Assembly (NCBI GenBank): GCA_000310025.1
Contig: FN649750.1
Coordinates: 4,257,246 to 4,321,245, forward strand
Direction of reading: 5' to 3'
From: Ectocarpus siliculosus
Lineage: Eukaryota; Sar; Phaeophyceae; Ectocarpales; Ectocarpaceae
Length of the DNA stretch: 64,000 nucleotides
Both the position numbers and the translations under genes were made by a program. Shown piece by piece: positions 44,201 through 56,200 of this stretch. Below the pieces are notes generated by a model. That model searched no databases. It was not told the origin of the DNA and saw only the letters and a program-made list of their open reading frames with translations. The number at the start of each line of letters is the position of its first letter. Within the stretch, counting starts at the first letter, position 1.

Positions 44201-47200
44201 GGAGAGGTGGTACCCGGGGCCGGCAACCTTGGTCTCTTCACCGTCGAATCCACGTCCAACCTCGACGGCAACGGGGCAGACGTCGGCGTGTTCGAGCTGG
44301 TCGCCGGGACAAACCCAATGGAGTACACCATTTCGGACCTCCTCCCGGGGGTGCAGTACTTCGGTCGGGTCGCCGCGCACAACTCGCGAGGCTTCGGCGA
44401 GTTCAGCCCCGACGCTTCGGGCGTCCCTCAGGGGCAGCCAGGGGTGCCCTTCGACGTGACGCTTGCCATTGGAAGCGGTTCTGCCATAAGCACCACATGG
44501 TCTCGTCCGTCGTCGGATGGGGGCGCGGCCTTGTCCGGGTACATGGTGGAGTGGTACACCACGGCGGACCCCGGCCAGAGCGAGGTGCAGATGGTCACGA
44601 CTTCGGCCAAGAAGGGCGTGAGCGAGATCCAGACCGTGTCCATCACGGCGGACGAAAACAACCTCGGCGGCTACTACACGGTTTCCTTCGACGGCCAAAC
44701 AACGGGAAACATCGCGTGGGATGCCCCCGCCACGGGCACGGATTCCGTCAAGGAGAAGCTCGAGAGGCTACCCGGCGTCGGGGACGTGGACATCACCCAA
44801 GATTACTCCAGGGTGGCGGTGGCCGGTTTGCGTGTTGACGTTCTCGTCGGCGCCGACAGCGCCACGGCGGGAACCTCCTCGACGCTCCTGCCGTCCCAGT
44901 CGGGGCTCGTGCAGAACGACATCGTCTTCCTGGCCGGGTATCGAGCGCGTGTCCGGGGGTTCTCGTCCGACGGCAGCACGCTCCTGTTTGGATCGATGGA
45001 CGATTACACCGAGGCGGACAGCTTTGACGAGGACTTTGGCGCCGAGGGTGTCATCGTCGAGAAGTGGGCGTACGGCTACGAGTACGCGGTGAAGTTTAGC
45101 TCCTACAACGGCGATGCCCCCCTCATGGAGGCGTCTGCGTCTGACGGGTGGGCCGGCACCAACCCGACAATCGACATCGAGGAGGTGACGCCCGGGTTGC
45201 AGCCAATCAGTGGCTCATTCCGGCTGAGGTATGACCGAGAAAACACGCCGCCCCTGGCGCACGACGCCTCCGCGGAAGAGGTCGAAGCGGCCCTGGAGGG
45301 CATCATTGACATCGGTGACGTCACCGTGTCCAAGGTCATCAACGGGTACGGGCACAACTGGATCATCACGTTCGTCACCGAGATGGGGGACGTGGGCCTC
45401 ATGGAGGCCGACGGCACGGGACTGACCGGCCCCAGCGCTGCCGTTTCCGTCTCCGTGGGGCAGGACGGTATCCTCCCTCCCTTCTACGGGAGCCAGGAGA
45501 TATCCGATCCCTCCATCCTGGACTACACGATCGAGGGCCTTACGCTCGGCGAGGCGTACTCGATCCGCGTGCGCGCGGCCAACGCAGAAGGCTACGGGGC
45601 TGCGGCCGGAGCCGTCCCGGCGAGCATCCGCCCACTCGAAGCCCCTGGGGTCCCCGTGGACGTGGGTCTGATCGTCATGAGCGACGCCATGCTAAAGCTC
45701 GTCTGGTCCGCCCCGCTTTCCGACGGCGGCAACACCGTGACCCAGTACCGCGTCGACTGGGACACGGCTGCGGACTTCTCTAACCTCGCCACCTCCGGGT
45801 TCTACCACGTCCTCTCCGTGGGCGACGACCCAGGGCCGTACTTCTACAACATCGTCGTCCCGGCGGCGTCCTCCTGGCTCCCGCGCTTCGCGCGCGTGAC
45901 CGCTTACAATTCCTTCGCCTGGAGCGAGCCCGGCGTGCCCGATCCCGCCAGCAGCCAGCCCGCGCTGCGGCCGCCGGGCGAGCCCCAGTCGGTCACGCTC
46001 GCCGTTACATCTGGGGTCGGGCTGGCCGTGTCCTGGGAGGAGCCGTCGACGAACCTGGTCGTCTACGGGGGGGACGGCGGCAGCGCCATCGAGGAGTACC
46101 TGGTCGAGTGGGACACGAGCGCCAAGTTCGACTCCCCCGCCAGGCGAGCCGTGGTGGCTATGCCCGCCGCGCTCTCGCACCTCATCGGCGGCCGGGACCT
46201 CATGACCGGCGAGGAGTCCACCGACCTTGAGCCCGGGGTGACCTACTACGCCAGGGTCTCCGCCTTCAACGGCGAGGGGTACGGGGCCGTCGTCCCCACC
46301 GTCCCGAGCTCCGCCACAACCGAAGACCAGGTGCCGGCGTCTCCGGAGCTTCTGGGCGGGGAGACGAACGGGGCGACAAGCATCGCGGGTTGGTTGAGTC
46401 CCCCGGCGAGGGACGGCGGAGAAACCTTGACCAAGTACCGGTTGGAGTGGGACGTTAGCGACGACTTTTCGCACATCAACGGGTCCAGCAGAGCGGGCGG
46501 GTGGGAAGACGTGCCGCTGGTGCAGGAGGTGCAGGCCTTCGCCGTGTCCTCGTCTATCGGTCAGGAAGAACAGTGGATCATCGCCACGGTGGAAGTGACC
46601 AACGAGCGGCAGACCGTCCGAACCCAGGTAAGGGCTTGCTGACAATGAGCTCAAGGGAGAGAGCGCGGGGCGTATCGTGCACTCCTTGTTGCTTCTCTAT
46701 GTAGTTGCTTGGTGGTCGTATTCAAAAGTTAGAAAATGAAGGGGAAAACCATTCTCCAACGCACTCACTGGGCGTGGTGAATGTTAGAGGGTGTAGGTGC
46801 TCCCACACGGGAAGGGCTATCTATCGTCGATTTTCTTGAATGGCGATGTAAGAATGGTGACTGCTTTTGGATTGCACACACACCGGGCGATGCACAGAAA
46901 CCACAACGAAAATCCCTGGTTTCAGTCCTTTGATACACTGCTGGCCTGGCACCTCTCCACCCGGCTGTACTTGTTCTATCCAACCGAAACCTCACCTCAC
47001 ATGTCTTGTCCCACCGCTGTCCATTGGTTGCCGGCGTCTCAAAGGTTGACGGGGTAGACGAAGTTCAGATGATCGTCACATCCGCAGACCGGGTGCAACC
47101 CCACATTCAGACCGTCACCACATACGCCGCGGACTTCGACGAAGTGCAGACCATAGCGCTGGACGCCGACGACGTGGACGAATGGCAGTATGCCTACATC

Positions 47201-50200
47201 GATGTCGCACGCACCGTCTATGAAAGCCAGGTGAGGCACTTGCCTTGGGCGGAATACACCACCCTTACGACTAGCGGCGGCGCGACGGTGCAGCTATTTG
47301 TTTCCGAAACCCGAAATTAAGCCGGCTGCTCCAGCGGAGGCCTTGGCTGCGGTGTATGACCTCCTTTAAGTGCTTGATACATACCACCGTATTTACCTGT
47401 GTCGGTAGTAGCGATGGGGAGGTAGATACCACGTGACCCAGATTCGAAGGAAAAGCTTCCCCCGATTCCGCCGAAACAAACGCTATGAAGATGGTCTAAG
47501 GGTACCGTGTGCAATTGAGTCTGTCCACGACGCATCGCGCAGCGTGGTTCATGATCTAAACCATAATTTAAATAATTACGTCGGATATACTGACAGGTAA
47601 ACCAGGTTTCTGCTTGTAGGTGGTTAGGGCACTCTGTCGATAGGGTATAAAGGCGAGGTGCTGCTTGCATTGCCACATGCTCCATACAACACTGAAAGTG
47701 TGCGAATAGCACATACCTCCGAGTCGCTGGAAATACAGTCGTCTGTTCACTGCCACACTCGAAACCCTATCCATATAGACGGGCGCTTGGTTTGCTCCAC
47801 TCTAGGGGCACCAGTTGTTACTACTGAAGCCCCAAAGCAACCCCTTTGTTTCCCGTGGATGCATCAGCCTGAACCTTCCTCTATCACATTTCCAAAACGT
47901 GATCGACGGGTCGCTTTCAGGTCTTGACGGTTTCTGCCACCCGAGAGGACGAGGTCCAGCAGCTGGTGGTGACCTTCACCGGAAACACAACCGACGGGGG
48001 GGTGAAGATGATGGCCGACGCCCCCACAAACGCCTTCGTCGCCCTCACGTTCGACAGCGGGAGCATGAACTGGGCCTGCACAGATGCCACGGAAACCGCG
48101 CCGGATGTAAGCTTTTGCACAGTTTTATCACGCCTAAGCTGAGGCTGACCGATATAAGGCTGTCACTAGCAGCTGCCCTGCCACCGCCTTATTTGGGGAA
48201 CCCCACCGTATCGAAGTACCACAGTAGTACGAGAGAAATAAAACGTGACAAATACCGAAATGCGTTGCTCAATACTTCCTCGCATACGACCCGCACGCCA
48301 AGTCCATACAAGATGTGCCACGTAGCTGGGACTACCACCCTAACTTATACCTTATTTCCAAAGGCACCACATTCGTCACGTCAATAAGAGCAGGGAAAAC
48401 GTGTATTCGTGTCGAAGTGTAGGGTTTACGGCCCCCGGAGGCTTTCAAAATGCGATGTACGCGGATCTTTGCCTCTTTCATGTTGCTTGCTAGCTGCACA
48501 GACGCCAGAACGACCAATAAAGTGATTTCTCGGAAATACCATCACCCATGGCGTTGTCGATGCTCTGGTTGTGGGGGATTTCATCTTGAATTCGCAGATC
48601 ATCGACTTCACCGGGCAGCAGCCCGTGAAGGACGCTTTGGAAGGCCTATCGAATATCAACGGCGTAACCGTTACGTGGGAAGAGGTTATCACCGCCTACG
48701 ACGACAGCGCAGGCACCCTGGAGCTTCGGTACAACGTGACATTCGACGGTGACTGTGTCAGGGGCAACGTCCCGACTGGGGGACTCGCACATTCGTGCTA
48801 CGCGAGTGCCACCGACGTTCTCGCTGACGTCGATTGCAGGTGCTGCTGCTGGTGGTAGTATTTACTGTGTTCGCCTTCTCCGCGTCGGATGGCCTAATGA
48901 TACACCGTTTTGTTTCTTCTTTTGGCGACGCACTTATGTCCCATGTTTGCTTGTCTACCAATCTTGATCCTCATTCTTTGGTCTTGAATCAAAGGTCATG
49001 AACGACTGCTCTCGCCCTTCCGTCTGTCCGTATCTCACCTCTGCGATAAGCCTAATCTGATCACCGTGCTTTTGTTCAGCTGAGATAACACATCGTTGGG
49101 GTCAACGCGTCACCTGGTTGACGTTTATCGTGTCTGATGTAGGAAGCTAATGTTGCATACCTCCCCAAGCTGAGTCTTTTTACCTCCCCCTCCAACCCTC
49201 ATCAACATTATCAACGTTGTGCTTTTCTCTCCCTAGACCATAGACAGTAGCATGCCACACAGTGCTTCTGACAGTCTATCCCTATAGGTAAAAAAACTCT
49301 ACCCCTCTTATTCGTTTTTCTGAAGGCCATCTCTTACGCCCCCCGCTGTACCCATCGCGCCTTCCCCCGCGCCACTCCTGCCACCCTAAACAATTTCTTT
49401 ACCCCAAGCATCACGACGTTGGCCGACGGAAACGAACCCGAGGGGTCGTTCTACCTGACGTACCATTGCGAGTCCATCGTCAACTCCACAATGGCAAACG
49501 TGACCCAGTACAGCGACCTGATGGTGTTCAACCACACCGGCGGCGTCGAAGTCGGGGACACGCTCCGCGTCAACACCATCGAGGGGTCGACCGGGGGCAT
49601 CGCTACCGACTGGGAGTACTTCACCATCACCGATGTCAACGGCTATTACATTACCGTTGACGTCAGCAGCACCGCCGTCGACATTGCGGACGGATACTAC
49701 TACGTGGAGTATGGCAACTTTTACTCCGGGCCTGGCATGGACCACGGGGTCAGCGCGAACTGTTTCCAGGCCGACCCGGACTTCACCAACAACCCCCTGG
49801 ACCACGACGTGTCTGCGTCGGATCTTCAAGATGAGCTGCAGGGTCTGGCCCAGGTTAACAGCTCTGCTGGATGCCTCGAGGTGGGCGTGGGCCTTAGCAT
49901 TCAGATTGTCGTGATTTTCTTCAACGTTGGGGGTTTCAAATTCTAGATTTGTTGAGGGTTTGTTTTTGGCTCCGCTCTTGACACTCGGTCTCCTTTTCGC
50001 CCGCTGAGCAGTGCCTTCATGAGTGCAGTATTAGAAAATGTGCGTGGTCATGCCGTCAACATGGCAACGAACCCATCGTACTGAACAGCGAACCCAATCT
50101 CGTACAACCTACTTGTAGAGATGGCTCATCAGGCCGGAGAAAATACCGGCACGCCTTGACGGAGTGCGCTCGAAGACCTACACCCAAAGTCTCGCTCTTC

Positions 50201-53200
50201 CGTGCAGCAAACAGGACACCCTCCACCACATAGCTGAAACAATCCTGGATGCATCAACATCGTACTCCCCCGCAACACGCCTCCTCATCTGTGCCAGGTG
50301 GTACGCAACCCCATCGAGCTGGGAACAACGGTGGACTTCGGGTCCGGCACCCCGGTGGAGGTAATTGGCTACCAGTACAACCTCACCTTCTACTGCGCCA
50401 ACGGCAACGTGCCCACCCTCGGCTGCAACACCAGCGGCACGAGCCCCTTCACCTCCACGAACGAGGACATGAACGGCCTCACCCCGCCGGAGGGGAGGCA
50501 GTGCCAGGTCACCAGCGAGATCGACGGGTCTTCCGTCTCCGGAGACTTCACCCTGTCCACGTCGTACCCCCACCAGAAGGAGGGGGACCCCGTGTGGGGC
50601 TACACAACCTCCGGGCTCAGCTGGCGCGCGACCGCCGAGGAGGTCGAGACCGCCCTCGAAGACGTGAGGGACGCGGACGACGCCCGGGTGTTCGGGGCCG
50701 TCACCGTGGAGAGGCACGTGTACTGGCCGGAAGGGGCGTACAAGTGGTCCGGTCAGTACAACTGGTCCATCACGTTCGACACCCGGCCGGGGGACGTGCC
50801 GGAGACGCAGAGCGCGTCGACGGTGGTCACCAACGACGGGGAAGCCGCCGCGGTGTCGGTGGGGACCGCCCGCGACGGCAACGAGATCGACGGAGGGTTC
50901 GGGCTGTCGTTCTGCCCCGGCGGGGGCGACTGCATAACGACCAACGCCACCTACTTCAGCGCCTTCCTGACGGAGGATGAGCTCAAGGCTCGATTCTCGG
51001 AGGCGTTCTTCACGCGGGGCTCGGTTTCGGTTAACGTCAGCGAAGCCTTCGGGGCCGCCGAGGTGAGGATCAGCTACCCGGACAACGACACCGCGGCCAT
51101 CATCGAGGTCTCCGACTGGCTCCGCTTCGACAGCACCGACTACACGGTCGACAGCGTCGTGGAAGACCCCGCGGACGGCGCCTACGACCACCTCGTGCAG
51201 CTCAGCGCGAACGTTACCTCCCTCAAGGGAGCCTACGACGCCACCTTCGGCACGACAGCCGTGTCCGTCACCCGCAGCGGGCCCACGCAGGCCATGGGCT
51301 ACTCGTGGGAGGTGACGTTCTCGAACAAGACGGTGGGCGGGAACCAGCCGGACATCGACTCTACGTCCTCGGAACTAACCGGATCGGGGGTGGACATTGT
51401 CTTGTCGGAGACGCAGCAAGGGAACCAGCTGACGGGGACGTTTACGCTGTCCTACGACGGTGTGTTGAACTCCCATTTTTGGCCCCTTTGTTTAGAATGT
51501 TTTCCTTGTTCGCTTTTCGCTTGCTCAACCTTGCCAACCTAGGTTTGGTTGCCCGGCATGGACTAGTTGCCTTGCCCAGAAAACATCGTACCTTTTGACA
51601 TGCCGATGTGTGAAGCAACGTTTTCTACGATGAACATCGCAGTCATTTGTACGTCAAACATTTTTGGGAGTGCATCCTGTTGGGTGGCCCAGACGTAACA
51701 CTGCTCTTAAACCAAAGTGTGTCTGGTTCTATTTCAGACCCTTGCCATTCCTGCGTTGAGTGCGTTCCGGCAGGATTGGCCTATGGCCGTGATCCACAGA
51801 ACACTTCTCGATATCATACATGTCATGCACTCAAACATGTTTCTGCGATGCTCTCCCCCTAGCACTAACCCTAAGCCTCTCTGTGTGATGAGCTAGCTTG
51901 GAGACAATGGCCGCAAAGGTCTCGTACGTCTGCAATTAATCTTACCTTACCCGAAAAACGTTTTCGAAGTTCGAAAGTCCTTGAATTAACAATGTATTTG
52001 TTTCGTCTGCCCCTTCAACAAACAACCTGCCCTTTGTTGTCAACAGGCGAAACCTCGAGCGAGATCCCCTTCGACGCCGCCGCTGCCTCCGTCCAGTCCG
52101 CCATCAACTCGCTCTCCAGCGTCTACCCTTCGCGGGTAGACGTTACCCGTACGGAAGAGACCATCGACCGGTCCCAGCAGGTAGGGGGTTACACGTGGAC
52201 CATCCTCTTCGACTCCGACACCTGGCACGACCCCACCGATCACTCCTCCTCTGAGACGTACGTAGACGGGAGCTGGATAGGGGATGCGGCAGACTGGGCG
52301 GACACTTGGCCGAGCACCGGGGAGGGGCGGTTTTCGAAGGCGTGGGGGAGAAACGTCGGGCGCTTGCCTGACATGGACTGCTCGAGCGATGGTCTCGGAA
52401 CCACCCGCGGGGACGGCTCTGAGGATTGCAAGGTAACGTACTCTGTTGTTTGTTTTCAGTTGCTCGTGGCACCTCTTGCGCGCTACAGGTGCTAGATATT
52501 CTCGTTCAGGAAATGCTGGTCATTGGTGAGGGACCGTGAGATACAACAGAGGTATTGCGCATGCTTCCAAATGGTCTAACGTTGGCGATATTCTCATCTC
52601 CCCCCCTTCCCCGCAACCCCTTTCCACTTTCCACTAAATGCTACCACACAGATCACGACGATCCAGGAAGGGACGAACCCGCTAGGGGGGACCTTTACCC
52701 TGACGCTGGACGCCCAGGGTCACGCGGTCATGTCAGCCGACGCTGTGTGCACCACCGGGCCCATCGCCCACAACGGTATGTGTGTAGATTGCCATGATTA
52801 TCACTGATATTCTACGCTTGCAGGATGATGTTGCTTGATATTTGTGGTTCATCAGTAAAGATTCGACAATCAATCACGCCTGTCTATCAGCGCCATAACA
52901 TCGACGTGATATTGTGCTGTGTCCGTACGATGAACGTTACAGCATGGGCCACGGCGGAAGAGTCGGACGGAGACGGGACTTCCATGGAGGAGGTACTCGA
53001 GGCCACCGACTGCATCGGCGACGTGTCCGTCAGCCGAGGAGATCCAAACCTCGCTACTCAAAACGGTGGCTACGCCTGGCTTGTCACTTTCCTCAGGGAC
53101 GCGGACTCCCCCTGCCAACAGGTACCCGCAATCACCCAAAATGTAAACCGAGACACATGCCGTAACATCAGCTTTTGAGCTGATGAACGATTACATGTAT

Positions 53201-56200
53201 CGTTGCCCGAACGTGATGTACTCCCCTCGACCCAGATTCCTCGGTTGCGAATAATGCGTTAATGTGTATCCTCATTTACCCCCCATTGACTGGGTCGTTG
53301 TTTCCTCCGTATCATCAGGCCGGCGCCGACGGCCTCTGCAACTCTCCCGGTGACGTCCCCAAGTTCACCCTCTCGGACGACAACGCGGCCGACCTCCTGG
53401 GCACCAGCACCCGCAACGTCGTGTTCGGGGACGGAGACTCGACGCACGGCGCGCTCACGATTCTCGACGTCGCAGACGGTACCACCATGCCCCCCGGAGC
53501 CCCCGAAGTGCAGACGGTCAGGGTGTACGATCTGGAACTTTCGGCCTCCGACAAGTTCGACGGAAACCCGGGTTTCGTGCTTAACCTGGGAGGAAACGCA
53601 AGCGGCTGCGTCCCGTGGAACGCCAGCGCCGATCAAGTAGCGACCGCCATCTCGGACACATATCCCCTGTACGGGGAGAACGTCGTGGTGACACGGTCGA
53701 TTCCTCCGGACGAGGAAATCTGGGGGCTGCCGTCCAGTCCGGCGCCAAATGGATACACCTGGACCGTCAACTACGTGGGCTACGACGGCGACGTGCCTGA
53801 CCCCGGGGCCGACGGGGGGCTTTACTTCAACTCTTCTGGGAACGCGACCGCTTGCCCGCCGCTCACGGGGTGGCAGAGGGTAGATGCGCAGACGCTGGTC
53901 AACGGGACCGTCAACCCGGTTTCCTGCGAGGAAGAGGGCTGCGTGGACGGCGTCGTTCTTCGCAGAAACTTCTCGGACTTTTCGATACCGGAGGACGCCT
54001 GCAATAACGTCACCGTGCCGTGGAACGCGTTGGCGGGAGACATCGAGGCCGCCATCGAGGGTTGCGCCAACGGGACGCGCCAGGTGGAAGTCAGCCGCTC
54101 CGTCATCGACCAGTACGGCACCATGGAATGGGAAGTGACCTTCACAATGAACCCGGGGGTAACTCCTACCGGTGCAGGGGACGTGGAGGCGCTCTCCGTG
54201 GCTCAGAACCTGACGGGACTGTCGGAACGCGCCTCCCAGCCCGTCGTCACGGAAACCCAGCAGGGCTCCACGGGACTGTCGGGCACCTTCGCGCTGGACT
54301 ACAACGACGTCGGGGGCTCGAGGGAGGTCAAGTTCGACGAAGACGCGGACCGCATGAGGCGCAAGCTGGAAGAGATGAGCACCATCTCGGACGTCTACAT
54401 CGACCTCGAGGAGTACCCTTCCAACGACAGCGGGGGCTGGGGAGGCACCGCCGTCGAGGACGGCACCGCAGGGGGATACGTCTGGAAGCTCCGCTTCCTG
54501 ACGGTCCCCGGCACGTACAACGGGGAGACTTTCCCCGCCGGGACCGGTAACGTGGACGCCATTGTCCCGTCGGCCTCCTCCCTGTCCGGGTCTTCCGCCA
54601 GCGTGGTCACCACCACCGTCACCGAAGGCGCGGATGAGATGGGCGGAGGGTTCGCGCTCGCGTTCGCCGGAGAGTCGACCGAAACGCTCCTGTACACCGC
54701 GGACGAGACGGCGGTCGAGGCCGTCCTCGAGGACCTGTCCAACGTCGGCGACGTTTCCGTGTCGTTCGACCCTTACACCCCTACCCGGATCGCCAACGCC
54801 ACCGTCACCGTAGCCAGAGACTCGTCCACCGCGGTGGTGTCTTCGACGCGAGACCTGCGCAACTTCCTGTCACCGGGCGTTGTCATCCGAATCGGCGGGG
54901 AAGACGCGTCTGCGGGCGGCACCCTGGCGGGAACCAACGGCGAGGGGTATCTGGACTATCCCGGTGGTGTGGGACACAGGTGTGTTTCTTGTCTTTGATC
55001 GTTGCCCCCCCCTAAGACGCTGTACCGACCGAGCTGTCGTGTTGAAACATACGGTAGCTTTTCGCTCCATCCAGCCTTGAAACTGACGCGGGATCTTGAT
55101 ATTAATAGAAGGATCTGTTAGTAAACTTCACCGGTATTCAATACATATGTACGCGTTGTGCAGAACTTGACATAATTTATTACTTCCTGGACTCAACGAT
55201 CCTGGCCAAGCCGAGAGGCAGGCACACGACAGCTCCGTATGAGCAGCACCGCCCGATGTCTCAAACCATTCTTGACTTCCCATCCTCGGTCGCAGGTCGA
55301 CGGTGGTTCCCGGCTGGCCCGTCCTCGAGACCGACAACGACCTCTCCTCCAAGGCAGCCGTCGGTCGTCAGGTCCGTGTTGCCGGTTCGCGCTACACCCT
55401 CCGAGGGGTAGGCTCCGAAGTCCAGGCGATCACCCTCGCGGCCGACGAATCAGCCTCGACGGACTTCTGGCAGCTGTCCCTGGTGCACTCCGGCCTGGGC
55501 GGGGAGACGTTGTGCTTGCCATTCGACGCGACGGGTGATGATGTGGACGAGGCGCTCGAGTCTCTGGCTGCTGTTGATGTCGGCGGGGTGGTTGTCACGC
55601 GGCGAGGCTCGGGGACCCACGGGGACCCGTACGTGCACTCGGTTTACTTCGAGGGCGGAAGCACTGCCGGGGATGTCAATGAGGTGGGTTTCTTCTCGCG
55701 GTTCCACCCTCGCTTCTTCGTTTTGTGAACTCGTTGACCTTCTTTTGTTGCTGCCAGTCTGCGATTTTCGTACACAACATGTGCTCATACACCATCCGTC
55801 TCACGCCGCGCGAGAGCAAAATACCAACTCCTTAGCAGACCACCAACTCAGAATACGCCCACCGGTCGTTCAGAAACGTTTTTGCTTGGTGCCGATCGGT
55901 GAACCATGTACGCAAGGGGAAAAATAGGCTTGTCGCGTTGTGTGAAACCTTTATTTCCCTGTCGATTACTGGTGTCACATGAGATAGATTTAACACGCCC
56001 ATTCTAGAAGGGGCTAGACCTTACTACATCTACTTGGTGCTCTTGGTGGGGGCACTCTCCATGTCACGGCTTGTTTCCAGATGTCGATCAACACCACGGC
56101 CTGCGTCCTCGAGAGCGGCTTCGAGGCGCCGTTCAACGCGACGGCGTACGTCACCACCGTTCAGCAGGGGGGCCGCGTCGAGCATCAGAAGCTGACCCTC

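Noticed and set aside
43409-44698. Long open frame on the - strand (about 430 codons) opposite exon 53
   Set aside because: It lies opposite well-supported FN3/R coding sequence, has no recognisable domain, and is explained by GC-rich codon bias that suppresses antisense stops.
45692-46654. Another long - strand open frame of about 320 codons
   Set aside because: Same reason: the + strand here encodes three recognisable FN3 domains, and the antisense product is Gly/Arg/Val-rich low-complexity sequence.
47231-47920. Several short open frames on both strands in intron 54
   Set aside because: No similarity among themselves or to known domains; ordinary for a 690 bp intron.
56081-56083. ATG at the first codon of exon 64 as a possible gene start
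   Set aside because: It directly follows a good CAG acceptor, the upstream exon joins in frame, and the sequence starts mid-array.
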